DNA from: Hydractinia symbiolongicarpus
Taxonomy: Eukaryota > Cnidaria > Hydrozoa > Anthoathecata > Hydractiniidae
NCBI RefSeq assembly: GCF_029227915.1
Contig: NC_079875.1
Location: 24,235,001-24,299,000, forward strand
Reading direction: 5' to 3'
Length of the DNA: 64,000 nt
In this document: piece by piece, positions 19,819 to 32,090 of the stretch
Layout of the letters: each line of letters begins with the position of its first letter
Numbering within the stretch: position 1 is the stretch's first letter
The notes under the pieces: generated by a model
The model's database searches: none
What the model saw: the letters and a program-made list of their open reading frames with translations, nothing else
What the model was told of the DNA's origin: nothing
Made by a program: the position numbers and the translations under genes

Positions 19819-20422
19819 TTTGACCTTTCTTTACCCGGCATGGTATGCCGCCCTGACCATGTAGCTCGTGGTTCCGTAGTAACACCGTGTCTTGATGAAG
19901 GGGGTCAATCAGGACCTCCGTATGCAGAGCATTTGTAACGTCCTTATATTGTATTATATAGCTGCTGGGAACATGGCTTCTGCTTCAGGTCTGCCACACC
20001 TCAGGAGAAAGCAATAAAAGCCGGCTTCCGTCAGTAAAATCATGTTTGGGTGGATGTACTCGGATCTGAGTACCTCTTGGAGATCGGTATTATCCCGATA
20101 TCATGGGGATTTCTACCCCTGCTAGGGGCGTAGTCGCCCGCTACACCTACTTCATGACGTGAAATGGTCTAATATTTAGATATGTAGTCAGGCAAAGGGT
20201 CAGATATGTTCCATGAAACATAATCTCAAACATTTCGTTATTTTTCTCCCTCCCCCGCATCACATCTATCGTTTCTTGGCTCTCTTCAAGATACCTTATC
20301 ATATGTTTTTCTCCCTCTAATTCATCCATTTCTTCATAACAGGCCCTTAGTTGTTTTTCCAATTTAGAATTTTCTCTCTTCAGTTTCAGCATCTCCGAAT
20401 GTAATCTATCAGTAGAAGACAT
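19814..20422 (-). pseudogene. BRO-like Polinton protein, degenerate
   Basis: ATG at 20420-20422 starts a charged coiled-coil N-terminus (SEMLKLKRENSKLEKQL). After stops and frameshifts between about 20150 and 19960, further minus-strand segments read VGVAGDYAPSRG, then MILLTEAGFYCFLLRC with PEAEAMF, then a tail ending at TGA 19814-19816. The block with hydrophobics, TE-G-Y-LLRC and PEAE resembles the BRO-N domain of DNA viruses and phages, thought to bind DNA. The coiled coil at the N-terminus is unusual, since BRO proteins usually have it later. At least three breaks. The family call is tentative. Confidence 0.45.
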
Positions 20423-20488
20423 ATTTATTTAATTGAAATCACTTCAAAATGCACCAAATTTTAAGTGCATGTACTACATACACCCACG

Positions 20489-20820
20489 TCACTCCAAAAT
20501 TTTCCAGGTCCGATGGTGCTCAAGTCTGATCCAAAGGCAGGCATTCTTGGACTTTTTGAGTTGGGCCTTGATCGATTCCCAGTCATCTATCTGATTCGTT
20601 TCCTCATCGATGAGCTTCATATCAGAGCACTCCGAAAGGTACCACATGAACAGATGTTTTTTCTGGCGACGGAGATTTTTAGGTAAAGCCGTGTATGACT
20701 GAGTTAATAACCATAAGCTATGCTTCTTGTGACGACCACTGATGGCAAGCTCGAGCAGAGGTTGACGCTTCTTATCCAGACGGTAAAGGCCTCGACGTTC
20801 GACACCCCCTTGAATCCATG
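20489..20820 (-). pseudogene. C-terminal piece of a packaging ATPase (A32/FtsK-HerA type)
   Basis: Only the last ~100 residues remain. LLELAISGRH, LLTQSYTALPKNLRRQ and a C-terminal KKSKNACLWIR are hallmarks of Polinton and NCLDV-type genome-packaging ATPases. Walker A and B, which lie upstream in the family, are absent: upstream DNA changes abruptly into DNA polymerase sequence near 20800. The frame ends at 20489. The intact enzyme would pump DNA into capsids; this piece cannot. It is evidence of an internal deletion. Confidence 0.75.
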
Positions 20821-22200
20821 CGTGGGCATGTCTTGACGCATAGCCCAGCCGTTTTTGGCGTCCAGGCACTGCAAGTATGACGACTTATCCTCCGGATCGA
20901 ATTGGTCCCCCATGTACTTGTTGTTGGCATTGGTATACCTGTGCACAGCTTGGGTTATGCCTCCACGAAAACCTTTTTCAAACATCAGGAGCATGTCAGG
21001 ATCCGTTAGGAGCTCCAGTTTGATCTCCGTGTACTTCAGCGCTGCCTTCCAGGCGAGACCAGGTGCGCTGTAGAAGTGAGCAAGGTCGGGTTTGTATTGA
21101 ATCTGGCAGACTCCCCGAAAAGTCTCGAACACGTCAGCTAATAGAAGGACGTCCGTAGTGAGGTATAGGTCGTGGTAGTCGCCCATATTAACCTCATTAC
21201 CCTTTGAATTGATTATTTGAGCGTACTCGTATTCTTCATCGCTATTCCCCTTCATGTATAGCTGGCTATAGAAAGGCTCCTTTGGCGGTAGCTCAGTCTC
21301 TTTGAATTGTCGCCAGCCATCCATATACTCATAGGGATATACACCCTTCTTTCGCATGAGCTTGAAGGTGTCATCCTTAGCGAAAAACCAACGGAGATTT
21401 TTGCACTGCTCATCATCGAGATTATTAGCTATTTTCTCAAGGCTTGATGCCATAAAGCGACAGCTGTCGATAAACTTGATCTCGACCTTCTTGTACGTTT
21501 CACCGTCGCTAAGAAGTGCATCGATTTTTACATTGAAGGATATATACTTTTCAGTGTTTTCAGCGATGCAACCAAAGTCCTGGGTATCATACTTCTCCCC
21601 CAATTCTCGAATGAACAAGTGGGCGTCGTACCCGAAAGATTGTGGAAGATCACGGGCACGTGGCTGGGTATTTTGTAGTTGAAATTGCAGGTATTGTGCG
21701 CGGCACCCCTATATAAACCCGTGTAATGACAGTGGTCTCAAACTTTGCGGTTATTTGGGTCGTCGAAGGGTTTCATGCAGATGTGACATATCTTTACCGC
21801 TTCGTGCTCTCTTTGTAACGCCTCTGTTAGGGGCAGCATGTCATGCTGTGGGAAGGTAGCGTAGAGCCGCTTTTCCTCATCCTCTATGTGTTGAACGAAC
21901 ATCTTCACACAGTTCTCAGCACGGTATCTCTGCAAGGGATATGATATATTACCATAAGCGAAGGTACTATACGTACACCAGCCACATGGTACATGATTAT
22001 TCAACTTTTTCATCTTGGTCTCCCTCTCATCTTCCGTCATGGGAACGAGCAGGGATTCGAAGTCCGCTTAGATGGCGAAGGGCACCTTGAATTGCTGCTG
22101 ACCATCCTTATAGTAGAGCCACTTTTCCTTTTCCCCTGGAACTTTTTTCAACTCTACAAATTGAAAAATATTTGGAAAAAAACTTGCAATCGGTGATTTA
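20790..22200 (-). pseudogene. Protein-primed DNA polymerase B (Polinton), 3'-truncated
   Basis: Exonuclease motif I (ADFES, about 22060) is preceded by an in-frame stop at about 22070. The Cys/His block CHICMKPF...DHCHYTG around 21700-21750 carries a stop just before DHCHYTG. A one-base loss near 21640 lies before the FIRELG segment. Then come YPYEYMDGW, NMGDYHDLYLTTDVLLLADV (exonuclease III region) and FRGGI with ANNKYM. Palm motif A appears as SYLQCLDAKN, altered from the usual form. Just after PTHGF (about 20805) homology stops and ATPase-tail sequence begins, so palm motifs B and C and the thumb are missing. It would replicate the element from a protein primer; it is dead here. Confidence 0.88.
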
Positions 22201-22456
22201 TAAGTGACTGAGAATATTTGGTGTTATCGATAAAGCATGTGAATAACTGTCGTTCCTAATTTTGGCACTCTAAGACAGGTTAGGCAAGAATTTGCCATTG
22301 ATTTCTTAACAATAATAAAGTTTAAATAAACAATGTAAAGAAATATATTAGGCACATAGAATAAAACATATAAGTTAAAGCCAAAACCTGTTTTTTGAAA
22401 ATTTGTGGCTATAAAAATAGCCTTTTTGACAGTTTGTCTGAGGACTTGGCAAACAT
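22201..22456. other. Spacer with transposase 3'-end palindrome
   Basis: No gene. Contains ggctataaaaatagcc at 22407-22422, a near-perfect palindrome in the same context as at 12327-12342. It lies about 35 bp beyond the stop of the minus-strand transposase remnant and probably belongs to its 3' end. Confidence 0.5.
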
Positions 22457-23541
22457 TTAATATCCCAGTTCTTTAGTATTAGCTGTTTTCTTTAGTTCAA
22501 CTCTGAAAGCACGTTTTTTTTTAATTCTGTTTAGCAGCCTTGTGTTATTCACGAATATCTTTAGCATATGAAAAGGTACGAACTTTAGTAAACAGTGTAA
22601 ACATATGCTCCAACAAGTTTAAACTAACTTCTTCATCAACTTGTGGCTCCACTTCATAACAGGCACTCTTAAAATTAGATAAAACTGAAGGGTTTTCTAG
22701 CATCTTATGGACTATGTTGTGACATACCAATTTGGTTTGGAAATTAACAGTTGATAACCGAAATATTTGTTCACATTTAACGAAAACTGCTTGCATTTTT
22801 TTGTTTACCTTCAACAAACCTCCACGATCACAAATACTAATATATGTCTGAGAATCATCGCTATCAACCTTACATGCTTGCAGCAGTGCAATAAATCGTG
22901 TGCGATTTGTTAAAGTAGCCTTTGAAAATTGAAACCTAGAATGTAGCTTGTGAAGAATATATCCACTAAGATAATCTAAACTTTTGAGCTCTTTTTCTGA
23001 AATTTCTGCCACCTGTATGTCTTTGGGTATATCTTTACCAATGCCTGATAAATGTATGGTCAACATATGATTTGCCACTTCTGCAAGTAAAATATTGCTA
23101 AATCGTGTTTCTTCAAATTTTGATGGTAGGATATTTTCCTTCGACATGCCGTAAAAATACATGTAAAAATCTTCAGCATCCCCAGAATATTTTTCAATCA
23201 TTGGTCTGAACTTGCTCCATAGTTCAATACAGTTGAGTTACAGTTGTTCAATCAGTTGAAAATAAAAAATTTTCTTTCGAGAACAAACATCTAATATTTT
23301 CAGGCAAACACAAATCTTTAAAGCATGAATCAGCACATTTATTACAATTAATTTTAAAGTTAAGGGTTGAAATTTCTTCAAACATTGTTCTTCCTTTGAC
23401 AGCTGTGGTATGGAAATACTAGAGTCACAAGAATTTGTTGTGATAGTTGCTGATGTATGTTTAACATTACAATGCCTAGTAAGATCACGTTGTGATTTAT
23501 AAATTATTTCGCAATGTTGACAACGATAAAAAGCTTTATTT
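22457..23541 (-). pseudogene. Transposase remnant with C2H2 zinc finger
   Basis: Reading from the right: a C2H2 finger (YRCQHCEIIY, then RDLTRHCNVKH), a Cys-rich stretch that needs a frame change near 23350, then a long open part at 22545-23201. That part has LDYLSGYILHKL, DRGGLLKVNKKMQ and MLENP...NLLEHM...TKVRTFSYAKDI. The final basic tail needs another frame change and ends at about 22457. The C-terminal half aligns with the plus-strand fragment at 11768-12082. The right edge at 23541 is cut by the start of RepA. I do not recognise the family with certainty; P-like is a guess based on the shared 3' palindrome. Confidence 0.55.
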
Positions 23542-25113
23542 TTTGCGGAGCAAAGCGTGGTGAGCGTTAGCGAACGGAGCGTAGCGTAGCCCATTTACTC
23601 ATCAAATAAGCCAAATATATAGGATTTCCGCGTGTTGCCCCTATACATCAAAAATATCTAGCACTCTCCCCCACTAAGAAATTCAGACAAATTTGACTGT
23701 GTTTCCCGGTAACTTTGTCTGGTTATTTCTCCCGTAAGTTTCAAATTGAGCGAGACAACGTATTTTTTAGCACGGAGATAGAGTTTTTGTTGTTTTTTAA
23801 AGATGGTGCTAAGCGTTGCTAGAAACGATATGAGATTTTTCAAAAAAGAAGTGGAGGTTATGTACCTAGTATACAACTATTTTTTAAATGTAATGAACCC
23901 TTTTTAAGGCTTACACTCCCACCTAAAGCTAGCTAGCATAAAACTGTAGACTTAGCTGGAATAATAACAGAACTTAGATAACATATAGCTAGCTATCTAC
24001 TTTTGTTTGCTCTTTTTTATGCTAGCTAGCCCGCAAAAAAAGAGCAAGTGTCATATAGCTAGCAAAAGAAAAGCTACAAAGCTAGCATTAAATTAACTAC
24101 TTAGCTGGGACAAAACTACCAATGTAGCTAGCATAAAATCAACTGTCAACTACATACCTAGCATAAAAAAAATTCTTTTGCACAGATATTTTTAGCTAAA
24201 GTAGCTAGCTATGCACTACACAGTGAGTGAGACAATTCTACTCTATAGGAATATTCCATCACATAGTTCGCTCTAGCTACTATCGTCCACCAAATTTTCT
24301 GTCTCTAGCATTTTTATACCAAAAAACAAGAACCAAAAAGTTTAGCAATGTCAGCAAAAGAACATATCTATAGCTGGATATTTTGCAGATAGTACGTTCT
24401 GTTCTTACTCATGATTAATGTTTATATAAAGGTATGTCATGTGTAATCGTTTACGTTGCTCAGCCACAAAGGGCAGTTTTGACATTAAGGGGGATTGGAG
24501 AGCCATCCTTTTGTGAACGATTGTAGCTAGGCTATATTGTACACAAGTCAGGAAATAAACTTTTTAAGCCCTGCCAGTTAGCATACACCAGTGCGGCTCA
24601 AGTAACAGAAACAAAAATTATTTCACTATATATATATTGGGAAACTTTTTCAACATCTACATTTGTTATTACCGAGGCGTTTATATAAATGCTGGTAAGC
24701 CGTTCTTGTGCAATCATCAACACCTACTGAAAATCTTTTATATATTTTATTATATATATATTTATATATTTTATATATATTATTTATTTTTTGGGTTCAA
24801 TCAGAATAAATTTCAGAAAAATGAAAAAATTTCCTGATCGGGAAATCTCATAATTTCTAAACCAGGAAATAATTTCCCGATAAAGAAAAAAATACTGGCC
24901 CATGCAATATTGCGTCCGAAACACACTGCGGTACTGCTAATGCAGAAAACCCAGGAAATGTTTCATCAAATCGAAGATGAAACTGTTTGATCGAATAACA
25001 TGAAGAACGTAAGAACTTTGTTTTTTATACGATTCATTATACGATTCAACCGAAAGGGGCATCTATAATTTTTCGCTTGCGAACCTAGGGGACTCAGTCC
25101 CACGCTCCGCAAC
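23542..25113. repeat. RepA dispersed repeat, near-complete copy
   Basis: Starts tttgcggag and ends gctccgcaac, and includes the gctagc-rich body (about 23920-24230) and the uninterrupted sequence into which the SINE at 9066 inserted. About 1.57 kb. The 3' end is followed by actttctatattgat and then the BEL element. No coding signal. Confidence 0.75.
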
Positions 25114-25131
25114 ACTTTCTATATTGATTGC

Positions 25132-25612
25132 TGTTTTGAACATAAACGATGAAGATCCGTCTCGGAGATGGAGACCCGTCTCGTCACATTAATTTTAATT
25201 AAGTTTTTATAGTTTTTTCGCGCACTTTTCACATTGCTTCTAATCTCCGTACGAATAGGACAAGTGTGTGGTAAAAGTGAGAATCGAAAATATCGTAGTT
25301 CTTGATTGAAATCTTAACGTAAAGATTTTCTTCAAGCAGCAAAAAGCAAGCGCAGTAAACGACGCAATAGTTAGTGTTTCATGTTTTATTTTGTACGTGT
25401 AATAGTATGTCTATCGACACAGGCTATATTTGTATTTATTTATGTTATGTTTATCTTTTTGTATCTTTGTATTTTTTCTGTTTCGTATTTAAGCTATGAA
25501 ACGTCATCATCATACCGTACTAGACCGACCGATGTACCGTATTTTATTCTACCGCCCCCGTGTGTTCGCATAGTTGCGTCTGCTTTCTTGTGTACCGTCC
25601 GCTCACAAAACA
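25132..25612 (+). repeat. BEL 5' LTR
   Basis: 481 bp, starting tgttttgaac and ending ctcacaaaaca. About ten base differences and one 4-bp gap separate it from the 3' LTR (roughly 97-98% identity by eye), so the insertion is not brand new. No clear primer-binding site starting TGG follows the LTR. Confidence 0.9.
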
Positions 25613-25848
25613 TTTCATAGTAGTCGAACCGATCTACATCGCATCACGATAATTTACCAATTCTTATTTATTATTTTACCGTAAACTTTCGCTTGACAAA
25701 TTTATCACAGTCCCGGCTGAGTGTTTCATATCTTATCATTTAATCTGTTTTAACCACTTTATCTGTATGAATCGTTAGTGATGGAAACATCATTAGTAGC
25801 AGATAGATAGAAACATTAGCAGTTGATTAAACGTAATCACTATACATA

Positions 25849-28050
25849 ATGGTTAAACGAGTTAGAGCGACCGTTAACTCAACCGGAGTTTTAAATGAAA
25901 AAGTAAATTCTCTAAGGACTAGTCGAAGTGGTCATATTGGCATTATAACTAAAATAATTAATCGTTTATCACTCCTTCTAACAGAGCAAAATAAAGATTC
26001 AGAGATAGTTAACATGTCAAATAAACTTAATGAGACACTCGGAATAGTTGAACAAATAACTTTTGAGCATAATAATCTGGTCTCCACGGAAGAGAGTGAG
26101 GCTGCTAACCAACTTTTAAGAGAGCAAAAAATAAAAATCGACCAAATAAAATCTGTTTGTGAGGAATATTTTAAACATTCTAACGCTGATGATAATTTAG
26201 AAATTGATAATGCCATAAGTCAGGACTCACGTCACCGCTCGTCGTCGCATCGACCAAATCACTCTAGATCTTCCAGGCATTCCAGTTTATATCATCACTC
26301 TTCTCACAGCAGTCAAAAAGCCATCATAGTAAGTCCCAATCGACATCATCTTTAAACTTGTTCCTACGGAGGAAGACTGAATCTGCTGAGGCTCAGTTAC
26401 AGGCGAAACTTGCGGAGGAAAAGCTAAAAAGGGAGTTAAATTTATTAGAATGGAAGAGAGAGATAGAGCTTAAAATATTGGAACAAAAGAAAATGCTAGA
26501 GAGAGACGAAATAGTAGAAAGGTTGAACGTAGTGAAAGATAAAGCTTAAATCGCCAGATTAAGAGAGAGTATAATAGAAGAACATGTTGCTTCAGAAGAT
26601 ATGTCCGTTAGATCGCAAATTACACAGCCATTAATATTTAGAGAGAGAAAAAGCTCATCTTATTATGTACCAACCACCGAAAACCTTCAAATATTAGATA
26701 GCAGAATTGACAGAGAAGAGAGAAATATTTCATCTCAGATAGACGTATCATCTCCACAACATCCTAAAAACGACACTACTTTCGTTATTCCTAGTGACAT
26801 CAACAAACATTATTCTAAACCACATTCTTCGTCTTCATCAAACCATTCAACAAAAAGCCGTCACTTCTTCAACATCGATGATATACCGTCTGATGCATCT
26901 TCGTCAGTCAATCAACATTCATATAAAGATCAGACTAAATTACTTCCATGTTTAAATCAGGATAAATCTCAAAATAAATCTCGTTATCAACCGATTGATA
27001 AATTTATTGACGATCTTATTGAAGGACAAGAAACCATTATAGAAGATGCAAATGCGATAACTACCGCTAGGGTACTTCGTTGGGAGTATGGATCAAGGAA
27101 TCTACCAGTTATTGATCTGTTTAGGTTCGATGGTTCACCTAATAAATGGCCAGAGTTTGTGGAAAACTTTAAATCTACAGTACACCTGAAGGTTTCCTTT
27201 GACGATAACACAAGGATGGAGAGGTTGATTAGTGTATTGGACGATGAGGCTAAGAAGACGGTGTTATCGATTGGTGCAAGTGGCATATTATACGCATCTG
27301 CATTAAAAGCATTGAAACGTGACTTCGGTAATCCTGTTGTTGTATCATACTTTAAAATAAAAAACGTTCTCGATCTTCCTAAAATACCACCTCGAGACAG
27401 AACATCTCTCCGTCGATATCAGCAGCTTCTTAATTCTAATAATACTTGGCTAATCTCCATGGGCTACAAATCTGCTATTAATTCAACTGATAATTTAGCA
27501 AAGGCTGTAGCTAGATTACCTCACCACTTTCGCAATCAGTTTAACAAATTTTCGAAAGGCAAAATTGCGAGTGAGAATAGCATTAATTTGATTGACTTTA
27601 AGAAATGGTTGGAAGTTATTCGAGCAATTCAATCCAATAGCAAATTTAATCGCAGATCAGGAACAGAATAAGATTAAAAATGGAAAGGAGTCGAAGAGAG
27701 ATGAGAAAAGAGTGAGAACATTTGCAACAGGTGCAGGAAGTGAACGCAGTACAAAGTGTTGGATTTGTTCAGAAAATCATTTTGTTTTTAAGTGCAGAGA
27801 ATTCGAATCAAAACCGGTGGCAGATCGTAGGAAGTTTGTTTTAGAAAAGGGAATTTGCTTCAATTGTCTTTCACTTTCTCACAAAATAAAAGAATGTAAA
27901 TCTAAGAAGAGGTGTCGAGAAGATAAATGTAGAAAACGTCACCATACCCTGCTGCATTTAGGACCGCCAAACAAAATGAAAATGAAGATACAAAGAATGA
28001 ACCTGAGGCAAGAATCACCCGATCTCTTACCACAACTGACACCTATCTTC
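25849..28050 (+). pseudogene. BEL gag with zinc knuckles
   Basis: ATG at 25849. The N-terminus is helical (coiled-coil) and followed by a Ser/His-rich stretch. A frameshift near 26350 leads into a KE-rich helix ending at TAA 26547-26549, then an open frame to 27671. The capsid-like region with FRFDGSPNKWPEFVENF and RMERLISVLDDEA is the DUF1759-type gag domain of BEL elements. A further frameshift near 27660 leads to CCHC-like knuckles: CWICSENHFVFKC, CFNCLSLSHKIKEC and a CREDKCRKRHHTLLH block. It would package element RNA in particles. Confidence 0.85.
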
Positions 28051-31000
28051 AAGTTATCCCGGTTACCGTAACTCATAACAACAAATCAGTAACAACCAAC
28101 GCTATTTTAGATAGTGGATCAGATAGCACCTTAATTTGCGAAGAAACAGCGCGGAAACTCGGATTAGGTGGGAAGGAGCAACCGTTGAGAGTATCGACGA
28201 TCGAATTCACAGACGTTTAAATCAAAAATCGTATCATTTAATGTTCACCCTACCAATCTAAAAGAAGAAATCAGAATCGAAAAAGCATGGGTTGTACCAG
28301 ATCTTAACACTCCTACTAAAAAACGAAACATCACAGATTTAAAAGAAAAATATGTTCATTTAAAAGACATCGATATACCAACCTTAAACGACGACAAAGT
28401 AACAGTTCTTATTAAAATCGATACACCATCACTTCATATTCAACACGATTATCGAGTAGGAAAACACCACGAACCAGTAGCTGTTAAAACGCAACTTGGT
28501 TGGATCCTATTAGGTGGGAAAAATAAAAACATATTTACCAATATTAATCGATTAGAAACTGATACGGATGATCTCACTAAAGCAGTAGAAAGATTTTGGG
28601 AAATCGAGTCATATGGAACAAAGCCTCCACTCCATCCAGACCTACTAACGAAAGACGAAAAACATGCGTTACACATACTTAAGTCGACCACGAAAATGAA
28701 AGACGGTCATTTTGAAGTAGGTTTATTGTGGAAAGATGAGAAACCAAAATTACCATACAACAGGGAATTAGCAGCCCAACGTCTGAAATCTAACAAAAGA
28801 AAATTGAGCAAGCAACCAATTTTAGCAGAAAATTACAGGTTACAGGTCAAGGAATATATCGCTCTTGGACATGCAAGAAAGCTTTCAGACTTTGAGAAAA
28901 CCAAACATCCCATATCACCAACTACATACCACATCATGGTGTTGTTCATCCTAACAAGCCCGGAAAAGTTCGTGTAGTCTTTGACGCAGCTGCAAAGTAC
29001 AAAGGTATTTCATTAAACGACAACTTGTTGCCCGGCCCAGACTTGCTGAACAACCTAGTATCTGTATTACTCACATTCCGTACCTATCGTTACGCAATTA
29101 TGGCTGACATTGCAAAAATGGTTCATTAGGTCAAAGTATCAAGGATAGAACAAGATGCTCTTCGTTTCGTTTGGCGAGAAAACACTAGCGACAACATTGA
29201 TGACTTTGCCATGCAAGTACATTTATTTGGTAAGGTAGGCTCACCTTGTTGCGCGAATTACGCTCTTCGACAAACTAGTGTCGACCACGATAGCGAAATC
29301 GTAGACGCTATCACGAAAAGGTTTTACATGGATGATTATCTGGACTCCATGAAAACGGTAGACGAAGCCGTATCGATTGCAAAAACCGTGACAGAAGCAT
29401 TGAAAAGGTGTGGCTTTCGTTTAACAAAATGGCTTTCAAATTTTTGTGAAATTCTTAAGTGTTTTCCAAATACCGAAACCGTAATCAACGTCGATCTAGA
29501 TCTAAACAAATTACCAACTGAAAGAGTACTTGGTATGTTATGGAATCCATATACTGACTATTTCACATTCAAAGTTGTCAACAAGCCATCACCTGAAACT
29601 AAAAGAGATATATTAAGTTTAACAAGTTCAATATTTGACCCACTTGGCATCTTAACACCATTCATTCAAGGTGGTTGAGCTGGAGAAGTGAACTGAAGAA
29701 ACTAACATTGATCAGCATTCCTTGATGGTTCAAACTACAATCCAATAATCAGTTGATTCAACTACATATTTTTTCCGACGCTTCAATCAATGCATATGGT
29801 GCTGTCGCATATCTACGTATTCAAGATACGCATACCGTCAATGTAACATTCGTGATGGGAAAATCCAGAGTCGCCCCTTGAATCCGAAATCTCTCACAAT
29901 ACCAAAATTAGAATTACAAGCTGCTGTCTTGGCTACAAGAATGAGAGAATCAATAGTGAGTAGTCTTTCCATGGACCTCAGTACTAAATTTTGGACAGAT
30001 TCACAAATAGTTTTGAAATATATCTCGAATGAAAACCGAAAATTTCCAGTATTCGTTACGAATCGCATCAATGAAATTCGTGCTACGACTGACGTCAATT
30101 CGTGGCGTTTTGTGCCAGGAACTCTGAACCCAGCAGACAATGCTACAAGATATGTACCACTATCATCGACCGAGAATTCCAGATGGTTAACCGGTCCATC
30201 GTTTTTAATCGAAGAAGAATGCAATTGGCCAGACCAAAACCAAAATGTCATTCAAAGTGAAGAAGACGCAGATATTACCAACTTTCAGTCAACTAGTAAT
30301 GCAATACCAGAGAAAACATCCTTTATCAAATGGGAAAGTTATTCCGATTGGCAAAAACTCTGTCGCCACATTGCGTGGATTATCAAATTAAAACGAAATT
30401 GGTTGTTATTAAAAAAGGGAGGATCTGAACGTGAAAAATTTGATTACCTGATCGTTGATGAAATTGAAGCAACAAAGTTAAAGTTGTATAGCATCTCACA
30501 AATAGAATCCTACCCATCAGAATTTGAAAACCTACAATCACACAAAGAACTACCAAAAAGATCACCACTTGCAGCTTTGAGACCAATGATGCAGAACAAT
30601 TTGATTCGTGTTGGAGGAAGAATTGGTTTAATCGATATACCATTTGAGTCGAAGCACCAAGTGATAATCTCACCGAAAGACCACATTGCACGACTCATAA
30701 TTCAACACATTCATCATACAAACTTCCATGTTGGACAAAACGCCACACTAGCAGTATCAAGACAAAATATTTGGATTCCGACTGGAAAATCCTTTGTGAA
30801 GAATTTGAAAAATGCATGTACATACTGCAAATCAAAGAAAGTCAGGCCAATGTCACCACTTATTGGATCGATCGTCTTGCTGTAGGTGAACCACCATTTA
30901 ATCGATCAGGAGTAGATTTCTTTGGTCCAATGATTCTCAAGAGAAGTAAGAGGACAAGAGCTTCATCTGGAATCGTGAAAAGGTATGGAGTATTGTTTAC

Positions 31001-31807
31001 CTGCATGACGTCACGTGCCGTTCATATTGAGCTAGCTGGAGATTTATCGACAGATAGTTTCATTCTTGCACTTCGACGTTTTATCTCAAGAAGAGGAAAC
31101 CCCAAAACAATCACCAGCGACAACGGAACCAACTTCGTCGGCCCAGATCGTGAACTAAGAGAGCTGGTAACGAATCTGAATGAGACAAAACTTCAAAAAG
31201 AGTTAACAAAGAATAGTATCGAATGGAAGTTCAACCCACCATTTTCACCATGGATGAATGGAGCGATGGAATCTATGGTAAAAATCACTAAACGAGTGTT
31301 GAAAGCGATAGTTCGTGATCGCGTTTTGACCGAAGAAGAGTTACGTACATTCTTGACTGAAGTAAAGCAACCATCAATAGCCGACCGTTGACTTCTATCA
31401 GCAGTGACGCAGATAACTACCAAGCACTAACGCCAAATCATTTTCTCATTGGAAGAGCGTCGCAAAATACACCTGTAGATTCTGTATTTACAGACCTCAA
31501 CGATCGTAAAAGATGGAGAGCCGTACAGGCTGCTTCAAATATGTTTTGGAATAGATGGAGAAAGGAATACCTGCCTTCTTTGACAACACGTGCTAAATGG
31601 AATACAAACGACGACCAAATTAAGGAAGGAGATCTCGTGATAGTTAGAGACCAGAACGTCTTGAAAAATCATTGGCCGCTGGGACGCATTGCGAAAATCT
31701 TTCCTGGCAGCGATGGCATTAACAGGGTTGCAGAAGTGAAAACTGCTGATGGAAATTACATTCGTCCCATCCGATCACTTGCGTTACTGGAACGCAGTGC
31801 TAAATGA
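28050..31807 (+). pseudogene. BEL pol: protease, RT, RNase H, integrase
   Basis: Protease: AILDSGSDST (Asp codon 28110-28112). An open stretch without ATG runs 28213-28977. [20 protein letters not shown], then a TAG at 29127-29129, and the catalytic YMDD in FYMDDYLDS near 29325. RNase H: FSDAS near 29775, PKLELQAA, FWTDSQ and NPADNATR, with a shortened, frame-broken link before it (29676-29775). Integrase: the HHCC finger HIHHTNFHVG...CTYC, then Asp in GVDFFGPM, Asp in TSDNGTNF and Glu in GAMESM. The C-terminal DUF5641-like domain includes TPNHFLIGR and PLGRIAKIFPG and ends at 31807. Frameshifts near 28930, 29872, 30870 and 31388. All catalytic residues are still readable, but no continuous frame remains. 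Confidence 0.93.
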
Positions 31808-32090
31808 AAATGTCACCTGAACTATGCTTTGCATACGACGGTAAATTGTGTTCTTTATAGGTGTACATAATTCGTGAAGAAACAACAACGAAGTTGTAAA
31901 ATTCGATGATAAATCTTGGGCAAACGATATTGCAAAGCGATGATGAAGAAATCGGAATGACGTACATAAACGACGTACATAAACGACGTACATCTTTAAC
32001 GAGTCCGACGTAAGCAAGCTAATCAATTATATCAAATAAGGCGTTACTAGATGGACAGTCGTTCGTAGACGAGTACTCACTGGTGGGGAG

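Larger units (their letters stand above)
15027..22200. mobile_element. Polinton/Maverick, decayed and internally deleted
   Basis: A set of genes typical of these virus-like DNA transposons, in a G+C-richer block than its surroundings. It holds two small plus-strand proteins, a minus-strand membrane protein, a capsid-like protein, a small two-TM protein, a retroviral-type integrase, a BRO-like protein, a packaging-ATPase tail and a protein-primed DNA polymerase B. Plus-strand and minus-strand genes converge at 19.8 kb on a pair of hairpins. Every large gene is broken. The segment that should hold the polymerase palm B/C motifs and the ATPase Walker motifs is missing. The inverted ends were not found, so the limits are those of recognisable coding sequence. 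Confidence 0.9.

Noticed and set aside
20465-20686. Plus-strand ORFs over 20.4-21.7 kb
   Set aside because: Shadows of the minus-strand ATPase tail and polymerase.
25613-25660. Primer-binding site of the BEL element
   Set aside because: No TGG-initiated sequence follows the LTR; a tcgaacc motif alone is not enough.
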